From contig JYIP02000003.1 in NCBI GenBank assembly GCA_001051155.2, positions 2,480,001-2,544,000 of the forward strand: 64,000 nucleotides of DNA, given 5' to 3'. How positions within the stretch are numbered: the first letter of the stretch is position 1; each line of letters starts with the position of its first letter. Below are positions 1 to 10,085 of the stretch, piece after piece. Under the pieces are notes generated by a model. The model was given only the letters and a program-made list of their open reading frames with translations. It was not told the origin of the DNA and did no database searches. Made by a program: the position numbers and the translations under genes. The DNA comes from Chrysoporthe austroafricana (taxonomy: Eukaryota > Ascomycota > Sordariomycetes > Diaporthales > Cryphonectriaceae).

Positions 1-316
1 AGCCACCCTGCCACCTGCCCAAACCCTCTCCACGCCAACCACCGCTGCTCAACACGAACGGCAAACCCGAGCTGCCCACCATATAACAACCACCCCGTCG
101 CCGCCTGCCCCTCCTCGGCAGCCGTCACTTCAAACCAGCCGTTCCACCCACCCGATCCCAACACGTCAATACCTCTACACAACAGACGACCTCGGGCACT
201 ACAGCGCATCGGCCAAGACGACATCATCTCGCCTGTCCGCCCTCCTCCTCCTCAGTCCTATCCCACCGGGCGCGTACCGGGTCCACTCCACGCCCTCTCT
301 ACCGGTGCCGTACGAG
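1..316. other. Upstream region of the calcipressin gene
   Basis: Pyrimidine/CA-rich sequence of balanced composition without a convincing ORF. It is read as promoter plus 5' UTR of the plus-strand calcipressin gene. The gene upstream of it lies outside the window. Confidence 0.5.
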
Positions 317-1132
317 ATGGCTTCAACATCACCAGACGCGATGCCACAGCCGCCGTCGCGCGCCTCCAGCAGGTCCTCGAGGAAGTCCCTGAGCCTCGAC
401 CTCTCCAGCATCCCGCCGCTGCAGCAGCCCACCCCGCCCTCCAACACCCTGCTCATCACAAACCTGCAGGACCTCTCCGTCTTCCGTCCCGACAACCTGC
501 AGACTATCAGGGACCTCATCTCCAAGACCGCCCCCATCCACACCTGGGCGCCCTTGAAGTCCTTCCGCCGCATCCTCGTCTCCTTCTACTCCGAGTCCCA
601 TGCCATCGCCGTGCGCTCCGTCTGGGACGGCGAGGCCATCCTCGGCGAGCGCTGTCGTGTCTACTTTGGCCAGCCTACCCCTGTCAGCACCTCCCCGAGA
701 GACACACACCTGGCCCTCCCCGATGCCGGCAAGCTCTTTTTCATCTCACCCCCGCCCTCGCCTCCCCACGACTGGGAGCAGCGCCTCGAGGGCGCCCCGA
801 ATAAGGAGGTCCACGCCGAGGACCTGGCCGAGGCGCTGGCAAAACTGCGTCACGGCGGCGGGCCTGACGGCATGGATGTGGCGGACTCGCCTATCAGCCC
901 CGTCGAAGGGAAGAGCCCCGGCGGCTTCAGCTCGAGGACCACCAGGAGCCGGAGCTCGACCTTGATCTTCCACCCGGAGGAGCACGGCGGCTCGCCAAAC
1001 CTGCCCTGCGTCATGGTGGACGACATGACCGAGGGGGCTGAGGAGGGTGTCAGCCCCATGGATGTCGAGGCTCGTCCTATCATGGCGCACACCTCTCGGC
1101 CTCCTGTCGAGCTCATGATGAGCGACGCATGA
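317..1132 (+). CDS. RCN1: Calcipressin (regulator of calcineurin, RCAN/Rcn1 family)
   Basis: Cytosolic regulator that binds the phosphatase calcineurin and tunes Ca2+ signalling. The frame opens at a GTG at 305, but the first ATG is at 317, giving 271 aa; numbering here counts from the GTG. Seen in the sequence: a Ser/Pro-rich N-terminus; an RRM-like segment at about 45-122 (LLITNLQDLSVFRPDNLQ ... RVYFGQP); the family signature FFISPPPSPP at 145-154, a doubly phosphorylatable SP repeat followed by HDWE; LPCVMVDD at 233-240, like the PSVVVH calcineurin-inhibitory motif; and PIMAHTSRPP at 258-267, matching the PxIxxTxRPP docking motif with Met at the third position. Length and motif order fit fungal calcipressins. 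No intron is needed. It is convergent with the next gene on the minus strand. Confidence 0.92.
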   Translation: MASTSPDAMPQPPSRASSRSSRKSLSLDLSSIPPLQQPTPPSNTLLITNLQDLSVFRPDNLQTIRDLISKTAPIHTWAPLKSFRRILVSFYSESHAIAVRSVWDGEAILGERCRVYFGQPTPVSTSPRDTHLALPDAGKLFFISPPPSPPHDWEQRLEGAPNKEVHAEDLAEALAKLRHGGGPDGMDVADSPISPVEGKSPGGFSSRTTRSRSSTLIFHPEEHGGSPNLPCVMVDDMTEGAEEGVSPMDVEARPIMAHTSRPPVELMMSDA

Positions 1133-1605
1133 GCCGAACAAGGGGCGGGGGCGGGGAAGGAAGAACAGTGTGCGTCTTTGTCTGTTTGGGTGGATTCCAC
1201 GTAGGGCGTTAGGGGAAATGAGCAGGTGCATCACGGCCAGGAGGCCATGTTTTCATCATTTGGCTACTGGCATACAGCCAGTGTGATAGAGACTTCTTAA
1301 AGCAACGGCATGAGGTTCACGGAAGTATCTGTATCAGCGCTGCCCACGAGGACAATACTATTATGCAACGGGTTGTACAGTAGTTGGTATGTTTACAAAG
1401 CTGCATACAGCAAGCTGAAGGTGTTCGAATGCGAAATGAGAAAATCCAAACCGCTGGACATGTCCTGGCACCAAGCTCTCCTCGATCCGAATCGTGTAGA
1501 ATGCGCGCAGATCCACAGGAACTACCGGGTTTCTCCATTTTAGACATCACCACAAACTAGCAAACCTAACTACGAATCGGAAGCCCAGCCAAGCCACCGT
1601 CCCCG
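1133..1605. other. Convergent intergenic region
   Basis: Space between two convergent genes, holding the 3' UTR of calcipressin and the 3' end of the minus-strand oxygenase gene. Short ORFs here are on both strands, unrelated to each other and without recognisable motifs. I see no RNA gene. Confidence 0.5.
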
Positions 1606-3206
1606 TCAGCGCAGTCGCAAGCACCAACACCAACAGGTTTCTGGGCCTGGAGGACTGACCCGCCTGTCCAGCCCCGAATCCTCAGACCCGCCTAGGGAGG
1701 TTGTCAGATCTAATTGCGGCACGAACTTGAACTCAAAAATGCTCTCCTGGCCCAAGCCTACCGTCTTGTCTAGGACCGTCATCTTGTAGAACAATTTGCG
1801 TACGCGCTACAGTGTGAATGGGGATTCCACCATCAGCATAGTTCTGACTCCCCCCGTAGGCCTAAAGAGGCGGCGGGGGCACGAGCTGGTGATCCCCGCT
1901 CGAGGGCGAGAATCAACGAGGAGGGCAGCATGGAGGAGGGGCGACCATTATATGGCAAGGAAGGCAACAGCGCTTGGTTTGTAGACCGGCAGAATGGGTG
2001 GATTTCGGCCTTGGAGAACGGGAACAAAGAATCGGGCGCACAGCGTACCTCGTTCCTTCGTCTGTCCCAGGACGGGATTGCCCTGTACAGGTAACACACA
2101 CACATGAAATACAAACACTGGCCTGCCACCAAAGCCTTATACCACCTCTTCGGCTCCGGAATTCCCAAGGCAAGTGACAGTTCAGTCCCGTTCAGCCAGT
2201 GCGCCTCGGCGCACAAGAAGTCCCGGCTCGCGTATGTCGGCGGCTGACAGCTCAGCCCGGTGAGGATGTTGTTCGCAAGCACCTTGGACATGTCGCTCGG
2301 TACCAGCTCTGCCACGATCAGACTTTCCAGCATAACCTTGGACTTACGCCAGTCAACCAGCCACGGGTCTGTCGGCGTCCCAAGAAGGTACCCTATCCAC
2401 CGCCAGAGTGCGTGGTAGTCGACCATCTCTTGTTCGCGCAGGTAGATGCCCTGCCTGGGGAGTCCGAGCCACACCAGCGCGGCCGAGAAGCTGAGCACGG
2501 TACCGACGCAGTCCAGATCACTGACAGGCACACCCCATTCCGCGATGTCGAAGTAGTCAGGCCTCTCCCTGGCTAGAGCTATAATCTTCCGCCTCACGCT
2601 CGCGTGAAGCAGGCGGACCTTGATCGAGCTCGCGAAGCCCTCGCCGCCGGGCCGGACACTATCCAGATCCTTGGTGACCTGGAGGATATGCTGAAAGGTC
2701 TCGAGAAGGCGGTGCTTGGCCACCCTGGCACCGAACCCCCCCGTCCGAGCGAGAGTCTCGACGACACGCCGGCCGGCCATACCGCCGACGAGGGACTGGA
2801 AGGTGAGGGAGACGACGGAAGGCCCGCCGTACCGGTACAAGACATCCTGTCCGCGCCTGATCTGCTCCCAATCGACCCAGGGTGGCACGGTATGGATCTG
2901 TGTCCACAGGTCATCGAGCTTGGCGTCGGAAGCGTGGTGCTGCCCAAGTAGGGCGTACAAGTCGCGGCGCGGATATGTGGCACCATTGCCGTCCCTCGGC
3001 AGACTGCCGCCTCCTCGGACCTCTGGGAGAGGGACCTTGGTTGGTGGCGGGCTGAACTCGTCGAGCCGGTCTAGGCAGTCCGATACCAAGACATCGTAGG
3101 TAAACGTCAGAGGTCGCATCTGGGCTTTCGTCTGGTGCTCCGGGGTCCATTCAAAAGTGTGGCCCCAGACTGTCCGCACATCACGCCCGTCCTTGCTAGA
3201 GAACAT
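1606..3206 (-). CDS. DUF2236 / ER-bound oxygenase (MpaB-type) protein, two exons
   Basis: Member of the DUF2236 family (MpaB/MpaB'/rubber-oxygenase catalytic domain), putative haem-dependent oxygenases; the substrate is unknown. Exon 1 is 3206-2049 (386 aa). It has the family N-terminus VWGHTFEWTPEH (13-24), TGGF (155-158), the core VRLLHASVR (197-205), SDLDCVGTVLSFS (229-241) and a hydrophobic GQCLYFMCVCYLYR (362-375). The unspliced frame then loses family likeness. I infer an intron 2048-1807 (GTACGC donor, CTGAT branch, TGTAG acceptor, phase 0) joining to exon 2, 1806-1606, which supplies RVRKLFYKM and the family-like FEFKFVPQLD. The total is 452 aa. The position where most relatives have Asn-Gln is Ser-Asp here. 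An extra 5' exon cannot be excluded. It is divergent from RRG9 across about 850 bp. Confidence 0.72.
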
Positions 3207-4062
3207 GATGACGGTATGGATCGGGGGTCGACGGGTCGCAGTGGGAGCTCAGACCAAGGTCGTGCCAGGCCGCACAGGGTCGAGAGCCGACGCGACAGAC
3301 CGAGCAGCGAGATCAACGGCAACGAAGCCAGGCCGGGACTGGCAAAACCAGACGTGAAAGAGGCGACGGCATTATCCAGAGTCGTGCTTCGCTAGAAGCG
3401 CCCCGGTGAAGGACGTCTCGGCGCGGGTCACGCATAGCCTTTTAATGTACTGCCTCCTCGCAGGTGCTTGGCCGAGGTGCCCGCGTCCCCCTCACACACA
3501 CCACTCGAGCCGTCCGGTCCATTGTCTCCCACGCCTCCCACCCACACTCGGCAGCACACTATGCGTCATGCCATGTCATGCTCTCCGTGCAGTATGCCCA
3601 CAGTGCACCCCTCCATGGCAACCCCAGTGGCGACAGGCTCCGAGCTCGAGATAACTAAAGCAGGGGAGACCAGGAGACCCAACCGAGTGAGATGTCCCTT
3701 CCCCAAGACTACGACACCTTATTCTCCTCTCGGGAATGAAAAGAGAGATGTCGGATGCGACGAGAGCGGATGCGAAGAGTCTGCGCGTTGGATGTCGAGT
3801 AGATGGTCACAGGAGAGAAAATAAAGCAGGAGTGCTGAAGCGCTCTCGCGCTTTGACTGAGGCTGGCGCGCATGCTCGGTGTTACTATGGCGTTGGAGCT
3901 CACTGCAAGCCGAGGCCCCGCCACTAACTATGTACTATGTACATACCACCTGAAGTGTACCGAATACAGTAATCGGAAATTTTTCTTCGTACAGCTTGAG
4001 CAGCCTCAGCGACAACCACGGCCCCATCAGACCTTAAGCGACGCGACGCGACGCGACCGATA
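3207..4062. promoter_or_regulatory. Divergent promoter region (oxygenase / RRG9)
   Basis: About 855 bp shared by two divergently transcribed genes. Small ORFs here overlap on both strands and carry no motifs. A short CGACG tandem run (about 4038-4059) sits directly before the RRG9 ATG. No specific operator is identifiable by eye. Confidence 0.5.
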
Positions 4063-5250
4063 ATGGCTGCGACCTGCTCCTGTCGCTCTCATGCACTTGG
4101 CATTTTCGTCCGAACTGTTACCCAGATCCACGTCCCGAACGAAAGTCTCGCGAGGCCACCATGGCGGGAGGCTCGTCGCCAGGCCCTCGCACACATCACT
4201 ACGAGAAGACCAGCTATTGCTAGGCTGCCGTACAGTACAAGGACAATGCACACTGCTTCAGAATCTGACACGCCGACACGAAATCTAGCCGATCAGCCTG
4301 CCTCGGCGAGTGCACAGGAACCACATCGCCTCCACAACCTGTGCTCGCCTAGGGCAGATACAGACCCACAGTCGGAGGGATGCCGTGGGGAGTCGAAGTC
4401 GGACTCCTCCATGGCTCAAGACGAATTCCTATTCAATATCGAGCGGTATACCAAGAACGCGAGAAGGCAGAGGGTCAGGCGTGCGGGCCCCGGCCAAGCT
4501 TCACGCGCAACGGCTGGTCCGACCAGCCCCATGCCAGAAATCCAAGCGAAATCCTCCGGCACCACACGAGTTTCTTCTATCCAGGATCAACTATCCCGAA
4601 ACCCATCCTTCTCACTTGACGAGGAGGCGGATCTAGCAGAACGTCGGAAGGAAAAGCAGCGGCTCAACACGCAGAGGGAAAAGGAGCGGGCCAGGATGAA
4701 TGGGGAGAGGGAGAGGGAGCAGGAGAGGACGGAGCGCGAAAAGGAGAGGCTCAGGAACAGACCGCTCTGGGCCATACAGAAGGACGCCCTCAAGAAGAAA
4801 TTCCCGGAAGGCTGGGCGCCGCGCAAGAGATTGTCCCCGGACGCGCTCAACGGCATCCGGGCTCTACACCAGCAATTCCCAGACATGTACACGACCGAGG
4901 CGTTGGCGCACAAATTCGAGGTGTCGCCCGAGGCTATCCGCCGCATTTTGAGGTCCAAGTGGGAGCCCAGCACGGAGGAGGACGAGGACCGCCAGCGCCG
5001 GTGGTACAACCGCGGCGTAGCCGTTTGGGACAGATACGCGGCGCTGGGCAAGAAGCCACCCAAAAAGTGGCGGGATGCAGGCATCGCCCTCAGGCCCTGG
5101 GGGGGGCTGCGATCCTGGGAGAGTGAGTCTCGCACACCGACCAGTGAGCACCCCAGTGAGGAGGTGGTGCAGGACGACGAGGTCGAGGTTGACACGGAGA
5201 AACAACGTCGGCTGAAGGCGCAGCGCAGGCTTGCCAAAAATCTGATGTAG
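4063..5250 (+). CDS. RRG9: Required for respiratory growth protein 9 (Rrg9/neugrin family)
   Basis: Mitochondrial protein of the Rrg9/neugrin family, needed for respiratory growth and, in relatives, mitochondrial genome maintenance or expression. The 395-aa frame begins with a basic, acidic-poor leader of about 60 residues (many Arg, ending RLPYSTRTMHTAS), typical of a matrix-targeting presequence; this supports the first ATG over Met62. Residues 186-232 form a highly charged helix (repeated ER/KE) likely to be a coiled coil. The conserved core is at about 243-318: KKKFPEGWAPRKRLSPDAL, then IRALHQQFPDMYTTEALA, the helix-turn-helix-like FEVSPEAIRRILRSKW, and RRWYNRG. The tail is acidic then basic. 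No intron is needed. It lies head-to-head with the oxygenase gene. Confidence 0.9.
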   Translation: MAATCSCRSHALGIFVRTVTQIHVPNESLARPPWREARRQALAHITTRRPAIARLPYSTRTMHTASESDTPTRNLADQPASASAQEPHRLHNLCSPRADTDPQSEGCRGESKSDSSMAQDEFLFNIERYTKNARRQRVRRAGPGQASRATAGPTSPMPEIQAKSSGTTRVSSIQDQLSRNPSFSLDEEADLAERRKEKQRLNTQREKERARMNGEREREQERTEREKERLRNRPLWAIQKDALKKKFPEGWAPRKRLSPDALNGIRALHQQFPDMYTTEALAHKFEVSPEAIRRILRSKWEPSTEEDEDRQRRWYNRGVAVWDRYAALGKKPPKKWRDAGIALRPWGGLRSWESESRTPTSEHPSEEVVQDDEVEVDTEKQRRLKAQRRLAKNLM

Positions 5251-6304
5251 ATGATCGTGCTGTACGGGGCAAGGGATATACACACGGCCAGGTACTCCAA
5301 TATAGATCACCTTTCAGCGTGGCGCCCCCGTCATGTTGTCCCTGCCCGCCTGGGCACCTAGCCCCCAATCGTGAACGAAGCAGCGTGCCCGGTGGCACCC
5401 ATCCGCTGGCTGCGAAACGCGGCTCAGGATGCCTCGGCAGGTGCCTGTCAGCCCACCACTGGCGTCCTCCAGTGAGAGGAGAATCCAAGGGTTGCGGCAA
5501 GGCCAGTGTGTTCGAGTGGCTATTGTAACCTCGACAGCGTCGATTCCCTCACTCCTGGCCTTCCGCGCCAACAGCGCTGCTTGGTGCGATGATTCCTATC
5601 CGAAGTCTAGGATGACGGGGCCAACGACCAGGGGCTGAACTTAGTAGAGGATACCCTGTCGCAGCACTGCAAATGGTTTGATTGATTGACGCTCCCTCCG
5701 TGTTGTGATTGATATTAATACTGATAGTGACTGGCACGGACCCTTTCTCCCTATTGGAAAGTTGAAAAGTCGAGATTTGATGCCGCTCGGCTGCGAGGAC
5801 AGGTGAGGATCATTCTTAAACCCCCCCAACCCCTCTGTCGTGGTCTAGCAATAGCCAGTGTCGCCTGCTGACCTGTCCACCTTGACCTAGGTGGAGCCAC
5901 GCAGAGGGCGCCTGCGTGAACGCCTTCAGGCCCGTCGATGAAGTTATCTAGCGACTGTGGGAGGTACGCCTGCTCCTGCGGCTCGTTTTGACCTGTGTGA
6001 GGCTGTTCCATCAGGCGCGCGTTGACGCTGTGATCGACTTGTCCGACTTGTTTAACTAACTGCGCTCCAGCCTCTGGTCTACGGCACTCGTTCTTGTCTT
6101 TGCTCTCAGCAGTGGCTCCTGGGCCTTCCTAGACTTGGACACGACGCCACCTAGCATTCCTGCCCGGGCAGCTTGGCCTTCCCCCTCTCTTCCCCTCGGC
6201 AGGCCTCCTGGGCTTCAGAATGTCCCCGCCGCCATAGCTCGAGCCGACACCCATTGTCAAGGCGCTGAACGGACTGCCAGTGGTACACAGCAGGCTCACC
6301 GAGC
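5251..6304. other. Intergenic region, RRG9 to WD40 gene
   Basis: About 1.05 kb between two tandem plus-strand genes: 3' UTR of RRG9, then promoter and 5' UTR of the WD40 gene. It contains only short overlapping frames on both strands. I see no tRNA box, repeat or conserved protein motif. Confidence 0.5.
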
Positions 6305-9300
6305 ATGGCGACCACTCCCTCGCGACGCCTGAAGCCGGTTGCCTCCAATCCTCAATTGCTGTCGTCTTTCTCGAAATCTCCAGGGCGAAACCGCACTCAT
6401 GGGCCATGCCTATCTCTGAAGCGCATCATTGGAAACACCTGCACCTCGCCTACTGCTCTTGACTCATCTGGCAGCAGCTTCGCGTATGTTGCCGGGGGAA
6501 CTGTCGTTGTCGTCGACGTCCAAGACGGACAAGTCTCTCAGCGATTCTACCGTGCTCGTCCCACCGCGGTCCCTGTTTTTGCGACCGCGCCGATACCGCC
6601 AGCTTTACCCAGTCCCAGCGCCACCACAAAGACGAGCGACCCGAGAAACCGCCCTGCTAAGCCACCTCGAGACTCACTGTTTGGATCAACCGACCCGGGT
6701 GACTCGCCCTCGTCTAGGACATGGACAAGTCGTGAGCGAATCAAGGCCGCGACTTGTGTGTCTTTGAGCAGAGATGGGAGGTTTCTCGCCGTCGGAGAAA
6801 CCGGGTACGCTCCGAGGGTTCTGGTCTTCGGCCTGAAAGATAGCTCTTCAGGCAGACCCCTGGTTTCCATCAGCGAACATGGCTTTGGTGTTAAGGCAGT
6901 CGCCTGGTCTCAGGACGGCAGGTGGCTCGCGTCACTTGGTACTGCCCACGACGGCTTTCTGTTCGTGTGGAAGATCGACCCTCGGACGGGCTCGGCAAGG
7001 CTCTTTCAGCAGAATCGATGTACTTCGTATGTCACCGGAATGATCTGGCTCGGTAATAATCTCATCACATTTGGACTTCGGCATGTAGTATGTTTCCTCT
7101 TTCAAGTCGACTCTCCAGCCTTGGGACCTTCTCGCATGTATACTACCTCTTCCGAGGGATCCTTCACTAATTCCGATGGTTGGTAGAAAGCGTGGAAGGT
7201 GATCGATGAAACGCAGCGACCTCCATCACCATCCAAGAAGTATCTCGGTTCAGATGCCAATCGTCAGAATCCTCCAAAGACACTCCCAGGGAGGAATGTC
7301 CTGCTCGGATCTTTGCTGGAGGCCAGCTTCACGTGTGCCTCAGTTGTAGACGAGGATAAAGCTATATTTTTCTCGGATCGTGGCGATGTCTGCCTCCTCG
7401 ATGGAATAACAGGTCAGATGAAACTCATCCAGGTCGCCAGCTTAGGTTTTCCCATCACTTCCTGTGCTCTCCACCCCAATGTGGACCGACCTTTTGTGTT
7501 AGCCGGCAGCAAGGACGGTCAGCTGGTAAGCGTCGATATTGACGGTGTGTTGAGCTACACAAGTACCAACACGATAAGTCACTATGATTCGGTTGTGCTT
7601 GCTATGGCTTTCGTACAAGACAGACTTGTGACAGTGGATTCGGATCGACATATTGATATATGGGATGCAGACACCATACCAGGAGTTGTTATGGAGGCGT
7701 CCGCCCGCGTTCGACTGCCTGGGCAGAATGCCCCTGTGCTTGGTGTTCAGTCCCTAAACAGGCCGAATGATCCTAGCCTTGCTTTCTTTACTTGGTCTGG
7801 GTCGGGCAAACTGCTCCTATGGGACCTAAACGGCAACGTCAAGGAGAGCATGGATATCTGCGTGGACGAGGTCTATACTGGCAACGACATGGAACCTCAG
7901 AATCACCTGTACGTCGTGGGAGCCGACGAAGAGGGCAACATCTTCGCTGCGGGAGATCGAATTGGCGATCTACTAGTGGTAGACCGTGCTACCGGAGAGT
8001 TGCTTCTGAAAGTCAAGGCGCACACATCAGAGATCACCCATATCGCCGTTCATCACGATGCGTCCAAAACTTTGATCGCTACCAGCGGGCGCGACCGGAC
8101 TGTCCAGCTCTTTCATCGAACCACTGATGGATCATTCGACCTATTGCAAACCCTTGCATTTCCAGCAAGAGTCACACATTTGATGCTGCTTTCAGATGGC
8201 AAGATTATTACCGCCTCTATGGACCGTGCTATACAAATCCACGAGTTGGTCTCCAAGGAGGGTGAGCCCGACACTCTTGCAGCTATTCAGTGCAGGTCGA
8301 TCACCCTCAAGGCATCTCCAACCTCTATGGCCATAGACTCCGACACCCAATCACTACTTGTGTCCAGTCTAGATAGGTCCGTCTACCTCTTTGAACTCGA
8401 CAGTGGTCGGCTACTCAGGGCGTTCAAATGCACAGACGAGAATACAGAAACTGCAGTGCTCGACTCGCTCGTCTTCAAGTCGTCTCAGGGCGAGGAACCC
8501 TCTTTCCTGCTTGGTCTATCGAACACGGACAAGTCGGTGAGGATCTATGACTGCAAGACAGGTGCCTTTGTGGATCGTGAATGGGGACACACGTCATCCG
8601 TCAACGGCATTGCGCTAGTAAATGATATGGACGCGACCCACAAGGTTGTCAGTGTTGGTTGTGACGGAACGATCATGATCTTCGACTTGGATTCCCAAGA
8701 TGTTTCTCTCATGGCGACAAGCAGATCTCCGTCGCCCGCGCAGGACGGCACTAGCCGTCCGCCTTTGCGACGAGTTCTCTCAAAAGCCGAGCTCGCGAGC
8801 TTTTGCCGGCCCTCATCCTCACTCGCTGACGGACGCCGTTCTCCGCCAAAAGTTGTGAGCAAACGAAAGTCGAAGAATAACATCTCGTCGTCCTCTGCGT
8901 TAGCGAGAACGCCGACCGCTTGCATAATTCCGTTCAAGAGCAAGACTGAGAAGACGCCGTCTCGCCGGATAAGCTCGAGCCGATCAGGCAGTCCAACAAC
9001 AGACACAAACCCGATATCTGCTAGATTGGTCAGGAGACCATCACTACCGGCCTTATGTTTTCCGGCTGCGCAGCAAGCGGCTCGAAAGAAACCCAGCGAC
9101 GCCAATCTTCGGTCCTTGTGTGGACCCGGGTCCCTCGAGATAGCATCTGAACAGACCTGTCGCCAGCTGCGTGCCTACCGCAAGAAGCTCTCGTCATTGG
9201 ATCCGGTAACATCCGGCGTGCTTGCTGAGCTGGAGGTCGAGCTACGCCTCACCAGCATCGCCGTTAGTGAGCGGGTGACTCGCCGTACGCAGGCAGTCAC

Positions 9301-9472
9301 CGAGCCGGTGCTCAGCGGTCCTCTCGATCAGTACGGTGAAGGACCGGTGAGCACCCTCGATGAGGAGCTGAGTCGTACCAATAGCAGTGGTAGTCTTGTA
9401 GCCAGAGATGGTCTTACTCTGCTTCGACCTGATGTAGATAGGGACCTGGAACGGCCCCGTACTGCGTGTTGA
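6305..9472 (+). CDS. WD40 repeat protein, MABP1/WDR62-like, two exons
   Basis: Large beta-propeller scaffold resembling mitogen-activated protein kinase-binding protein 1 / WDR62. Exons 6305-7087 and 7187-9472 are separated by a 99-nt intron with a perfect GTATGT donor, CACTAAT branch site and TAG acceptor. Splicing joins GLRHV to KAWKVIDE, matching the family's GxRHVKxW blade edge; unspliced, the first frame stops soon after. The spliced protein is 1022 aa. Blades seen include CVSLSRDGRFLAVGETG (family CVxFSPDGxxLxTGExG), AVAWSQDGRWLASLG, CALHPN, HTSEITHIAVH and WGHTSSVNGIALV; together about 12 WD-type blades fill residues 30-780. The C-terminal 240 residues are Ser/Pro/Arg-rich and end in a helical patch (CRQLRAYRKKLSSLDP). 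The biochemical partner in fungi is not evident. Confidence 0.86.
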
Positions 9473-10085
9473 CACGGTACCGTCTACGGATACGGATGCC
9501 TAAGGCCACACGCAGTCAGCCGTCAAGTCAAGAACCCTTTCGTCAGTGTAATGTTTCAATGTGTTACTACACACTATTTCGCAAGTTCAGGCCCCAGACT
9601 TCTTCGTCTCACTGTAAGATTGCAGCCAAGGCGTCCAGGTTCATCGGTTGGGGCAATCCGCACATCTACGTTCATACCCTATAAAGTAAGGTAGGATTTC
9701 CAATGGACTACTTTTTGAGGAGGCGGTTTGCACCCAGTTTCAGTTCTACCTTTTGAAGGTCCCTCCATGCAGGCCAGGGCAGTCATCCGGCAGAGACAGC
9801 GGGTATTAAACAACAGGATCAATACACGGCCCCTGCCAGCGGTGTGGAGATCTTGACAGATGATACTGATGAGTTGCAATTGCAGTAGAGGCTGCGAAAA
9901 CCAAGATAGTCTCGTGTATCCCAACGTGCTCAACCCCGTTCTGTGGAAGATGGGAGGCAAGAGCTTTGTCCAAAGGGTAAATCGCTCTTAAGATTCTGTA
10001 CGTCTGCACATGTGTCTATCTCCGAATAGCTGGCGCCACCACAGTAGGCTCATACCCAGCTAGCTAAGCACTTCGCCGGGTCTCT
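9473..10085. other. Convergent intergenic region
   Basis: About 610 bp between the 3' ends of the WD40 gene and RGP1, expected to hold both 3' UTRs. No coding pattern or RNA gene is recognisable. Confidence 0.5.

Noticed and set aside
305..316. GTG at 305 as the start of calcipressin
   Set aside because: A eukaryotic gene is expected to start at the ATG at 317, which leaves the family N-terminus complete.
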